Below, piece by piece: positions 39,809 to 52,700 of a DNA stretch of 64,000 nucleotides (the first letter of the stretch is position 1; each line of letters opens with the position of its first letter). This DNA is from Lacrimispora amygdalina (lineage in GTDB: Bacteria > Bacillota > Clostridia > Lachnospirales > Lachnospiraceae), in contig NZ_OAOF01000021.1 in the NCBI RefSeq assembly GCF_900205965.1, forward strand, positions 18,113-82,112, read 5' to 3'. The position numbers were made by a program, and so were the translations under genes. Under the pieces are notes generated by a model. The model worked only from the letters and a program-made list of their open reading frames with translations, ran no database searches and was not told where the DNA came from.

Positions 39809-40705
39809 TTATGTCTGCATGCTCTGCCCACCATCTACATGCAGAACCTGACCGGTTACGTAGGATGAATCCTCACTTGCCAGATATACATAGGTTGGGG
39901 CAAGCTCAAACGGCTGACCTGCTCGTTTCATTGGTGTATTGGAGCCGAAAGTCGGTATATAATCAGCTGGCCAGCTGGCTGGCTGAAGCGGCGTCCAGAT
40001 AGGTCCCGGTGCAACTGCATTTACACGGATTCCATCCGAGACAAGTGAATGTGCCATAGCACGGGTAAAACTGACTATTGCACCTTTCGTGCTGGAATAG
40101 TCAATCAGCCATTTATTTCCTTCATAAGCGGTAACTGAGGTAGTATTAATGATAGAACTGCCACATTTCAAATAAGGAAGAACCAGCTTCGTCATCATGA
40201 ATAATCCATAAAAGTTGACTTCAAATGTAAGCCTCATTTGCTTTTCTGAAATATTTTCTATTCCCGTCTGAGGGAACTGTACGCCTGCATTATTTACAAG
40301 AATATCAATTCCACCGAAAAACGCTACCGTGTCAGATACCGCATTTTTACAGAACGCTTCATCTCTTATATCGCCAGAAATCAGCAGGCATCTCCTGCCC
40401 TGTTTTTCCACGTAACATTTTGTTATAAGGGCATCCTCATGTTCATCGAAATAAACAATACATATATCAGCTCCTTCTTTAGCAAAAGCCAGTGCTACTG
40501 CTCTTCCGATTCCGCTGTCTCCTCCGGTAATTAATGCAATTTTGTTCTTTAATTTTCCTGTTCCAATGTAATCTGGATTATCAAAAACAGGTTTGGGATC
40601 CATTAATGTCTCTAAGCCAGGCTGGTTTGGCTGGTGCTGAGGTGGAAATTGAACCGGAGTCTGCTCGCAGACTTCCTTATAACCTAAGTATGGGTAACAA
40701 TTCAT
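39809..40705 (-). CDS. Short-chain dehydrogenase/reductase (YhdF / general stress protein 39 type)
   Basis: This 298-residue oxidoreductase has an N-terminal extension rich in Pro/Gln (TPVQFPPQHQPNQPGLETLM) typical of the GSP39 group. Then come the cofactor loop ITGGDSGIGRAVALAFAKEG, LVNNAGVQFP, the catalytic Ser region NTTSVTAYEG and the catalytic YSSTKG (Tyr-x3-Lys). It ends with the substrate-side segment TGQVLHVDGGQSMQT. It likely uses NAD(P)H to reduce or oxidise a sugar or alcohol; relatives are stress-induced. GGAGA precedes the ATG. It is the last core-like gene before the surface island. Confidence 0.92.
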   Translation of the reverse strand: MNCYPYLGYKEVCEQTPVQFPPQHQPNQPGLETLMDPKPVFDNPDYIGTGKLKNKIALITGGDSGIGRAVALAFAKEGADICIVYFDEHEDALITKCYVEKQGRRCLLISGDIRDEAFCKNAVSDTVAFFGGIDILVNNAGVQFPQTGIENISEKQMRLTFEVNFYGLFMMTKLVLPYLKCGSSIINTTSVTAYEGNKWLIDYSSTKGAIVSFTRAMAHSLVSDGIRVNAVAPGPIWTPLQPASWPADYIPTFGSNTPMKRAGQPFELAPTYVYLASEDSSYVTGQVLHVDGGQSMQT

Positions 40706-40799
40706 TTGCTATTTTCTCCAATCTATGTTCCTATAATTATCTTATATTAGATAGAGAAAGAACCTGTTACAGCAAAAAATGATAAATGGCTGAAAATGC

Positions 40800-43700
40800 T
40801 TATTTATTTCTTCTCTTTAAAATGACAATTACCAACACAATACCAGAAAGTATAAAACAAATGAGCACCTCACCCCACTGGTCCGTATCACCTGTCTTAG
40901 GTAATCTGTCCAGCCAGCTCCATAATTGCTTTCCTCCCTTGCTGATTATTCCAAGACCTTTCAGGCTTGATTGATATGTTGCAGTTATAATCCCTTTTCT
41001 CTTCCCTCTATCAGAACTGTTAAACAATGTAAATTCTCCAGTTACAGTTCCATCGTCAGCTACGAGAATTACCAGATAGGAGTTAGTCTTTTTATACCCA
41101 ACTGGAGCTTTTACTTCATGAACTGTATATTGCCCGGATCGTAATGGGTAGTAAGAGATGATACCTGTTCCATCTGTTATACCATTAAATACAGGTTTTC
41201 CATCTTCATTTCTGATCTCCAGTACAGCTCCAGCTAATCTTTTCATTGTTCCAGCATCTGCCTTTTGAATTCGAATTTCGGGTGAAAGGTAATTAGCAAC
41301 TGACACTATGCTGTTATCCGATACCTCACCATTTTTAATGGTAAATGAATAAGTATGATCTGTCGCAAGATAACCTTGTGCTGTTTTCGTCTCCTTGTAG
41401 GTATAGGTTCCATTCGGCGGAATGTCAAATTTTGCTGATCCAACCTTGTCTGTTTTAACTGTCAGATACAGTTCTCCATTGGACTGATAAATAGAAAATT
41501 CAACGTCTTCAATACCCAGTCCTGTATCTCCGTCTATCTTTTGGATCGTCATTTTATCTGTACCAATAGCTGGTCTCTTTGGATCTGTCATCGTAACTTC
41601 CAGCAGTTTTGTTTCTTTGGGGACAGTAAATGCTACATCTGAGGAACGAAAATAACCTTCAGGGGATTTTACCTCATGGAGGTAATAAGTTCTGCCCGCA
41701 ATTAATTTTCCTGTTATATCAATAACCTCATTGGTTGAAATAAATTCAGGAATGATCACATTTTTTTGTTGATCCAATATCTGTAAAGAGGCCCCTTTTA
41801 AAATATAACCACTCGTATCTAGTTTTTTTATTTGTATTTTAGTAACATCATTTCTCATTTCAATCAGATCTAAGCTTCCATCTTTGCTGACTGTAAATGC
41901 CACTTCAGTTCCATATGTATATCCGTCAGCAGGTTTCTCTTCAACAAAGCGATAAGATTCACCAGCTTTCAGTTTTTTAATAATTTCATGGGGCATTTCA
42001 CCGGATATCCACTCTTCAATTGTGTTACCATCATTATCTATCACGCACATGAAATTTCCCGGAAGCTCTTCAATTCCCGTCATTGATTTTTTGGAAAGTA
42101 CTACATGAGTAGGATCATCAATCATAACGAGAATATCTTTTTCTCCGTATAAACTTACTGTAAAGGGAACATCTTCTGCATAAGCGTATCCATCCGCGGG
42201 GCGAACCTCATGAAGCCAATATTTCTTTCCGGCACTTAGCTGCCCTTTCAGTTCGTCAAACTGTTCTCCGGTAGTAAAAATTAAGTTCTCATCAGCTTTC
42301 AGACCACTTGAAGACAGAATTGCTTTCGCAGGAGATTTATCTTCGTTTAAAATCTGAAGCTCACATCCAGCCAACTGATCAGCTGCTTCCGACGGAGTTC
42401 CTTCTGCCAGGTATCCAGACAGTTTCTTTACCAAAACGTTTGTTTTCCTATCTCTCATGGTGACGGTAATTGGTTCCGGTCCTTCCGGTACAGTGAACGT
42501 TACTATCTCGCCATATGCATACCCTGCCGGCGGTTCTTCTTCTATCAGTTCATAGCTCCTCCCTGCAATAAGAATACCGGTTAAAATGAGCGGATTCCCA
42601 TCTGGAGTAAATTCCTTTATTAAAGTGCCTGTTTCCTGGTCTCTGATAGAGAACTTTCCTCCATTCAGGATATTTCCTGTCTCATCATCCACTTTTAAGA
42701 TTTTCACTTCTGTCTTTTTATCCTGCATAACAATGGTTTCCTGTATTCCGCTTTCCTCTGCAGAAAAGCGCATGTCCTTTTCATAAGAGTATCCTTCCGG
42801 GGATTCTTCTTCCCGGATGATATATTTTCTGCCAGGGGTAACAAGTTCTGCGGGAATTTTGGCTTTCTCTTCCTCCTTAGTAATTTCGAAAATTGTATCT
42901 CCTGTTTCCACATCAATGAAACTGTATTTTCCTCCGGTCAGTTCCGCACCTGTATCCACATCTATTTTCGAGAAATACAGGCTTATAGGCTTGTCTTCTA
43001 AGTCTACATTATCAATTATTCCAGCGGCATTTACCTGAAAACGATAAATTCCGCTTGCAAGTTCTGTCCCATCGCTGTAAACTGTCGTTTCTGCAAGGCG
43101 GTAGTTTCCTCCAGCCGTCAAAATCTCACGAATTGTCTTATCATCACGGTTATTTTTATATGTTGCACTTTGGAAAACTTTTTGAATCTCGCCTGTTATG
43201 GTTCTTCCTTCCAGATTGTATCCCTCTGTTTCTTTCTGTGTGATTTCATATCTGGTTCCATAAGGTAGACCAGAAAAGGTAATGAATCCATCTCCGGTAA
43301 GAGTGATATTCCCCTCCCCCTTGATTCTTCCAGTTTGTGAACCGGTGAACGCCTGATAGCCAATTAAGATTGTTCCTGTCTGATCTGTGAATTTCACATG
43401 ATACGTAAATGCATCAGTCTGGCTCTTTCCTGTCCCATTCAGTTTATTAATGATACTGATGGAGCCATCCGGGACAATGGGGTTCCATAGGTTAGTAGTT
43501 TTTGTGACTGCTCCAGCTATGGTTATAAAGTCTGCATTTACTTTGCTGCCGCTTTCTCCGTTTACCACCGCTACCACATCAACGGTTCCACTTTCATGGG
43601 CTGCCACATTGGTAAGATTCCAGATAACGTTCCCATTTAATTCCACTCCATAATCTGTTGAGCGTAAATATTCCAGACCTGCTTTCAGTATTGCCTTTAC

Positions 43701-46700
43701 TTTTATATCTGCTGGGTAACTGTATGGATTCGTGTAGGAAATGGTGTATTTTATGACACTTCCTATTTTTACTGCGTTGTGACCTGCCCCAATACTGCTT
43801 GTTACTTCGGCAATCGGATTTTCCTTTGTGACCGGATTTTTAATGGTGAAATCGTGGGTGTCATCATTTACGGTCCAGTCTGCAAGTACATTACCATCCG
43901 AGTCCGTCAGTTCCTGTTTGGTCTCTAAATAAGTTCTGGATGGGAGTATGTAATTCTCCTGCTCATTAAGATAGATCCGTCTGATTTCTTTCCCGGACTT
44001 TTCTGTCCTTCCGTCTGAATACCTTGTATATTCTGTAATTTCGTATAAATGTCCGTCTATGATTCCATCTTTAGTGGTTAATGTGAGGGTGCCTCCTGTT
44101 CCCATAAAGGATGGAAGTTCTGTTCCTGCATCTAAGTCTTTTAAAATTGTGTAAGCCTTTACTGGAGTTCTGCCGGTTATCGTGAGAGTTTCTATCGTTC
44201 CGTTCTCGCTTGCCAGTTTTAGTATGCTGAAATCATTGGATACGTTTAGGATTCCCGTTCCTGATTGATTTACGGTAAAAATAACCGGGGCCGAGAGCGT
44301 ATATCCAGCCGGTGCTTTTACCTCTTCCATGATGTAGACCTGGTTTGCTGACAGCTTCTTTGTCAGGGTAAAACCGTCTGATCCGGATATGGCAGTCGCG
44401 ACAGCTTCTCCGTCCTTTTCATACTCTCCGTTTACAGCAACTGCATGATAAACAGCAATCTCAGCTCCTTCCACCGCCATTCCAGTGTCAAAATTGGTTT
44501 TTCTAAAGTTAATGCTGGTTGGTCTATTCTCAATTTCATAGGTATAAAGTAGTTCATTTCCGCTCTCTTTCCCATCAAATTGGAATTTTTTCATTCCCTC
44601 GGATATCTGATAAAAATCCGGTGGGGAAATTTCTTCTATCGTATAGGTGTATGGTTTTATTGCTCCATCTGTTTGAACTTTTCCAACCAATAGGTTATTT
44701 AATTCTGCGTTTCCATCGGTACCGGTTGTCATGTAAAACACTTCTCCGGTATCCTGATTTGTTATTTTAAACCTTGCGTTCTCCAGTACGTCTCCGGTAT
44801 CGGAGGCTTTCTTTTTTATCTCCAGTTTCCCAGTGGACGGATTGTTGACCACTTTATAAATCGGGACTTTTTCAGCGCCTACCGTAATCTTTACCGGATC
44901 TGCTTTCTGCATATAGGCCGGTGCCTCTGTTTCCACAATGTAATAGGTTCCATAAGCGGTTTTATCAATCCTGTGAGGTTTTAGATCTCCTATAGAAAGT
45001 CCTGCCGGAACAGCGTGCCCCGCTTTATCGGGCATATCACCATTAAACTGATCCTCTTCCGTATAAGTTCCGTCTGCTCCAGAAGCCCAGGTCTCAATGA
45101 GGTGATCCGTATCTTGTTTCAGATTCCCATCTGCATCCGCCCGGTATAGGGCAAGTATGGCTCCGGTGACTGCATATTCATTTATACCGTCATTTACTAC
45201 CTTTAAGACATTGATGTACTTCTCTTCATTTTCAAGGCTGAATCTCTGCACTTCTCCTGATTCTGTCAGGACAATTGCTTTCGGATCGGCTGCCTCATAC
45301 CCACCTGGAACCGTTTCTTCTACCAGGACGTAAGTGCCTATCTTTTTACCCCCCTTTTCTGTATCAAGAGGTAAATAATCGATCCGGTGCATTCTCTCTA
45401 ACGTATCATAGCTTTTGATTCTTCCATTCTCTTTGTAATTAAACTGGTATTCGAAGTTCAGCGGCAGCTGACCGTCTGTATCAAGGGAGCCGTTTGTGAC
45501 ATTTCGGTAAATGGTGATCCGTATTGTTTTTCCTGTGTCTGTGGTCCATATTTCTGTGATCCCTTCCCCGTTTCCAGACTGAACCATTCTGGTAAGGGAA
45601 GCTGTTCGTTCCCCTTCTTTGGTATGCCAGGTGATGGAAGTCAATTCCTTTCCGCTTTCTTTGTAGGCAGCCTCAAAGTCCGTAATAAAACTGGATTGGT
45701 TTTCTGATAGTCTGAAAAATGACTTTAACCGGTCAATGATACTGGTGCTGATTTCCGTTTTTTCTGTATATTCCGTTAAATCATCAGTAGTCCATTCTTC
45801 AATCTTTTTTGTCGGGTCATACATTGGTTTTCCGTTCTCAAATAAAATATTTCCCTCACTGTCAGTCTTTGCTTTAAATAAAGCAAGTCCTGCAGCGTAA
45901 TCATTGGGAAGGGATACTTTATTCCCCTTGCTGTCAATGTAATATTTATAGACTTCCAGTTTAGAGTGATCGTTCTTTATATTGATGGTCTGGACCTTTC
46001 CAGTTTCTTTTATTTCAATTTCCATGGACGTACGGACATAACCGCTTGCAGCCTCTGCTTCTTCAAGTATGTAGTCCCCTGCCGGGATTCCTTCAAAGTA
46101 TTTGGGGGTTCCGTCTGTAATCCAGTCGGCTGTCACTGTCACCGGCGCATTATCTGCACTATTTTCCACCGTCCACTTAGCTGGGGTATTTTCTGCTTTT
46201 ATCAGGTAATACCCCTTGGGATAGTTCTCACTGTCGGTGGTATAGACTCTTTTTCCCTTATAAAGTGCTAAATGGGCACCGGATACCTGACTGTAACTAT
46301 AGGCTCCTTTCGGCTCTGTGACGGTTAGTCCATCCTGGTAATCGCTGATTACATTAATCTTTAACTGATCCGCTGCATCTGTTTTTACAATCTCTACTTT
46401 GATTTTTTTATCTTCCATACTGGTCTTGTGGACCTCTCTGGATTCATTTACAGTAACGCCTTCCGGGAGTGCCTTTACATAACCAGCTGGAGCCGTTACC
46501 TCCTCCATGATGTAGGTCCCTGGAATCACTCTCTTTAGCATATCTGCCTGACCTACTGTCATATCTACCTTAAATGGATCGTTAGGATACTTTTCTCCGG
46601 TAATCCAGGTGTTTTCCATCACCCAGGACTCTCCTTGGCGGTGATAAAGTTTCTTATCATCTGTGACATTCTCTTCTTCTCCAATATCCTTCATACCAGT

Positions 46701-49700
46701 CTGATTGTTTATGCTGTAGGAAGAATCATTATAAGCGGAAAGAAGATCATCATATTTGTAGCGGACGTAGTCACCGTCTATATCATAAATGGGTTCTCCT
46801 TTTTTATAGGTTTCACCTGACTTCTGATAATACTCCGGAAGTCCATGACCATTTAAAACTGGATTCATGCTCTTTACCAGGCTGCTTCCGTTGTAGGTCC
46901 CTGTAATGTATTCCTGATCCGTATCGGCGTTGATAGCAGCAACTCTCCAGGTTTTTATTTTCTCCCTGGCAATCACTGCGCCGCTTTCCGTCTGAGAGAT
47001 CTTTACCGGCCATACCAGAAGCTTTTCCCCTTCTTTGGCAAAAGCCATGCCAGTGATAGGATTTACATATGCATCCCGGTTTCCATCACTGTCCAGGTGA
47101 TACATGGTAGTACCAGAGCTTAAGTTGAAAACTTTATCGGCAGGGTTATATTTCGCTGCCAATAAATCTCCTCCGGTAAGTTCAAAGACGGGCTGGCCAG
47201 CTTTTAAAACATAAATAGATTCCTGATTCTTCACCTGAACTCTATTCCCGTCTTTATCATAGCCATAAATCGTTCCATCAGTTCCGGTTTCCGTTACCTT
47301 AAGCCCTCCAAAGGAGTAAAACAGGATATCGCTATCCCCTCTTTCTATGGTCTCATAGGTCCAGGTTCCATTCCCGGTCTCTCCGGCTAGGCTTCCCTCC
47401 GCATTCTCCTTTCTTAAAAACTCTAAGGTTGTTCCTGCATAGCCTTTTAATACCTTTATAGACTGAACATTGTTATTACGGTCTCGTGTCACTTCCACAC
47501 CGTTGTATCCATAATCTCCGCTGTCTCCGCTCTCTGTTACGGTTATGGCATCGTACAGAGCCATCTTTGCGCCAGATACGTAACGGTTCTGATCATCATC
47601 GGTATCCAGTGTTCTCTCTATGAGACCGTAGCCGGCAAAAACACCATCGACGTAAATCAGATTTACATCATCTCCAGCATCCTTTCTGGACTGAAGGTAT
47701 TCCATAGTTCCTTTGCACCAGGCATATCCTAAGTACGTTCCGTTTTTATAAGCAAATTCTAAATTTTCCGTTCCGTACTTCTGCTTTAATTCCAGCTCCG
47801 TCCCTTCAAGCCTGGTATCCGTTTTATAGGTTACGGTATGATCCGAATCCTTAATTTTAGACACTTCAAGTCGAACCAGAGTATTTCCTATATAGATTCT
47901 GGCGGTATCTTCTACCTTAGTTCCAGCCTGATTCTTGTCCTCATAAATGGCTGCAGCTACCCGGCTGTCCCGGTTTCCGTCAAGATAATAGGTTGTCTGG
48001 TCGGAATAGATTTCAATGGCTACCGGTTTGGTTCTTACATAGCCAGCCGGGGGCTTGATCTCACACAGGACATACGTCCCAGCCCCAAAGGGCTGTGGTG
48101 TTACTAAATATCCTGTATTCTGATCCTGATAAGAAGTACTTGTTAAATCGCCTTCCCTCGCCTGTGCTCCGTCCCTGGTAGTTGTAATTGCTTCAAACTG
48201 CCCGGTTCTTCTTCCTTCCTGATCGGCAAGGATTACCTGCTCCTCCTCTTTACAGATCGGAGTTCCTGCTGGCACGGTTCCGGTCCATGTCTCTCCGGAC
48301 TGAATAATGTTACTGGCACCCATGGCTTTTAAAAATTCCTTTGAACCTTCGATATTGGTATCCGCTTCATAAAACTTTACCAGTCCATCCGTCGTCTCGC
48401 CGTCCTCTCTGGATGCTGCATAAAGGGCAAATAAGGCTCCATCATGGAGGATATTTTCTCCTGTTTCGGAATCCACCTTTTCGATCCGTAACCGGCTTGT
48501 GTAAAAGGTGTTCCGGTACTTTCGATAGGCGTACCCTTTATAGCTTGATGTTCCATCCGGATTCTGTACGGTATCTGCCGTTTCATCTGCCGGCTCTGCG
48601 ACACTCCACGGCACCAGCATGGACGCATATTTCCCATCATAGGCAGTCTGCATTCCTTCCATAGCTGTCACACTGTCCCTGTAAACCTCTCCCGCTCCGG
48701 AAGGGAAGGAAACATCATCATAGGTCTGTTTATCTTCGGAAACAGATCCGTAACGATAGATTTTTTCTATCCCGTCTGTCTCGTAAGTAGAACCATTTGC
48801 TGTACGCTTTCCGGAATTCCCATCATCAGCCAGATAATAGCTGCTTGGATTTACTCCGGCACCTTCCGGATCGACCATAGTATTGTAGTAATCCTTGACT
48901 GGATCATTTCCACCCTGGGTAATGGTGAAATGCCCCCGACCGGAAGGATCACCGGCAGATACGCCGGAAAGTTTATCAAGGTCTAAGCCATACTGATAAA
49001 TTTCATAATCCCCCAGGTAATTGTGCGCCCGGATCACATACTTCCTCAAATCATCTCCACCTTCTCCTGGCCACTCCTCGTTAAATCGGATATGGTATTT
49101 GGAGGAAAGCTGAGAGACGTTATCCGCTGCGTTATAATGATAATAACTGCTTAACGCCTCCGGGGGCCGATCTGATCCCGTCTTTCCACCTTCATAGACA
49201 GAAGGAAGCTCAATTTCCTTTGGTGCATCGGTTTTATAATGCTTGTTAAAAAGGTCCCCTATGTCTTTATTAAAGGGCTGCTGTTCTACCGTCACATAAG
49301 TTCCATATGGAAGATATTCTGATATTCCATAGCAATAACCGGCTCCGGTATCTTCTAAATCTGCACTAAGTGTTGTATTGTCTTTATCCTTTCCTCCGTC
49401 TGCTTCACTGTCCCAGGCAACGGAATAAATCTCATCAAAGTCATAAGTAAAAAATGGCTTTAAGTAGTTTTCCGCCTTCTTGATCGCTTCGGTAAGGGCT
49501 TTATCGTAGATTTCATCTGAATATGTCTCGCTTCCTGTGGCGCTTTCTTTCTCCCCAGCCGGATTATCTTTGACCAGCTTTGCTACTTCATCGTCTAAGT
49601 ACCAGGTAATGGCAAACTGGCGGACATGATCAGAGCGAAGGACGTTATCTTTCGCAGTATCTGAAGTATTGATCTTATTTTCAATGTCCGCATTGTTATG

Positions 49701-52700
49701 TAAGGCTGGATATTCTTTTTCCCCTCCGTTTATTCCAAAAAGGAGTTTTTTTATAATTGCAAATGGCTTAAAGGAGCTGCTGTTATTATCTGTCCGGTCC
49801 CACTGATCCTCATTGGCCACTTTTATTGCATCAAAGAATTTGTCATAATTGTTGCGGCTGACCTCCCGTTCATTTTCAGCCTCGTCTTTGACTGTTTGCT
49901 TCGTTTTCTCCAAAATCGCCGTGTAGCCGGGGTTCTGCTCTGAATTAATTAAGTAATTGGTATCGTTGTAAAGTTGTGTATTGGCGATTGCTGCCTTGTT
50001 TGAATCCTTACTTAATGGAGTAGTCTGATAATCTACCCTGGTATAAAGCTTCTGGACTTTTTCCGGGAAAGCTGCCCGGTAGGTATTGATATCCACAGTG
50101 TTACCATTTCGATCCTGCCACGTTACGGTTCCATCCTCTGATCGGTAGAGCCGTTCTAAATTTGACTTTAAGTAAACCTTAAAGCAGAAGTTTTTTAAGT
50201 ACGCTGCATTCGCTCCGGTCCCTCCTCCACTTTCAGTAAAGTGATCTTCATGTCCAGTTTCTGCATAGGTATTATCTTCATAAGCTCCATCCTTATTTGT
50301 AGAAATATCCTTTGTAATCTTGATCTTCTGCATAATGGGACGTTCTTCTATAGAAACCTTCGCTTGACGTGTCCCACCTTCTGAATATAACTGGTTTTTA
50401 TCATAGCGGAGTGTTATCGCTTCGATATAGGTACCGGCTCCGGAAAGGTTTGGAGATACGGAAATGTTTCCATAATAGAGTGCATATTCGTAGGGTGTGG
50501 TGTAGGTTTCGGAAATAAGGTCATATCCATAAGTGATCTTATAGTCCGTGGTATCTGTTCCCTCACTTCCCTCTACATTGATGGTATAGCCTTTTCCGTC
50601 ATACACGGCCTCCACCGGAGTGTCCACGTCCTTTAAGTCATATCCGGGACTTACCTGTACTTCCTTTTCTACCATTACGGTTTTTATGCTGCCATCACTG
50701 TTTCGGACCGGTTCCCCTTTTGCGTAAACCCAGTAGGTATGAGCTGGATTTTCTTTTACTGTAAGAGTAGTTAAATCATCTGGATAGACTGCCTTGGTCT
50801 GTGACAATGTTCCGCTTTTTACTTTGGCATAAGTGATAAATCCATTGGTATTTTCTGTGTAGTCCTCCAGCTGATCCGATTTATAGGGAACATAGCAATA
50901 TCCAGAGACTGTTGAGCCATTTATTTCATACTGCAGGTCCATCTTAAAATACACCGTTTTTTGAACTTCATCGTATAAACTGGAAGCAATGGTACTTCCC
51001 ACACGGTAGGAATAGCGGACCACCGCTTTCCCATCTAAAATCTCCTCAACCCGCAGGCAGTTGAATACGGATAATCCGGCGTTCTCCATTCCTTCATAAA
51101 GACTTTCAGCTTGTTCCTTATAGGTATCTCCCTCCAAAGGAATCAGTATCCAGGGCGCTCCTTCATCCGGCTCCTTAAAGGAAGCCTTCTTTAATGCGGC
51201 GTTGGCATCCTCTGCTATGTCCCCAGTGTTTTCCTTATCCTGAAAGGTTGGGATCGTATAACGCAGGGCATTGTCAGGCCGGGCTGCTGTATAGTCATAC
51301 TCCGGCTCGGATACCTTAGTGACGGTAGCAGTATCTCCGTTTGGCAGGGAAATGATATCCCCGGCCTTTGCTGTTACAGATGCACCGTTTATAATAACTT
51401 TAGCTCCTTCCGTTTCTGCCAGAGCGTTTTCTTCTCTGGTTACATATTCCGTATGCGTTCCGCTTGGATCTTCTACCACCTGGCTTTTCGTTGTATAAAA
51501 GGAGGCTCCTTTTGGTATATTCTGCGCATAAATCTGATACCCGTTTGTAGTTCCGCTGCTCTTTACCGTAAAGGTATTGATTCCCTTTACCCGGTCTATC
51601 CCGATGGTTCCTGCAGATACGGTTCCTTCTGTGGAAGGATTTCCGCCGGCTTGAAAAGCCTCCCTATTACTAATAGCTGCATCCTTTCCATAGACAGACA
51701 ACTCATAACCTTCCGAACGGGTTAGTTCCTTCATGTAATACTGGGTTCCGTCTGCATTTACAATCAGGGGTCTTCCGATCCAACAGTTTCCATTTAAGGA
51801 TTCATTATTTTCTATGGGATAGGATTGGCTGCTGTCCCCGGTACCGTCCTTACCCTGGTTGGAAGAAAGCTTCTCATAACCGGAAGACGTTTCATTTCGG
51901 CTGTCTGTAAGGGAAATGCCGCTTCCCCTTTCGGTATGCCCTTCAAAGCTTTCGGTGTCTGACTCCTTTCCTATTGCTGCTCCCATGCCGGTGTAAAGAT
52001 TTCCCGGTGCCTGGTCTGCCCAACCGTTGCTTGTCTTTTCAATCGCACCTGTCTGGTAATTGAAGGTATATCCGGGGACCTGGGTAATGGCTAAAAAACT
52101 GGCATCCCCATTCCGATCCGTTGTCGCAACGGAAACCAGATCATCTTTTTGAAACACTACTCCGGAATGTCCGTCTGGATGAGGGATATCCGTTGCCGCA
52201 AATAGTCCGTAGACAGCGCCCTCTAAAGTTCCGTCCCCCTGGGAATCTCCATAGGCATTGTAAGAAACTTTTTCACCTTTCTTTAAATCCATATCTTTCT
52301 TATTCATATGGATATCTCCCTCAGTCCGGTGATCAAATGCTATGAATGTCCAATCTTTTATTGAAGAATTAAGAAGGTCTACACGGCTAGTCTCACTGGA
52401 TTCCGGTAAAGAAGAAAGGGATGAACCACTCACTCCAAAGGATTTAAAATAAAAGAATGATGTCGCTTTATTTGCCAGAGTTTGAACCTTAGAAGCCAGG
52501 AATTTAACACCAGATACCAGACCTTCCAAAAAGCCGGTAAAGGTAATTCCTCCATTCACGCTATCTGCATTGGAGCGAGTAGCTGTTTTCTTTATTATTG
52601 CTTCAGAAGCGGAGGCAACAGGTTCCTTCACAATTAAATCAGGATTTACAATTGTTTCCAACTGTGCTGCTGTGGTTTCTGGTTCAGCTGCTGTAGTTTC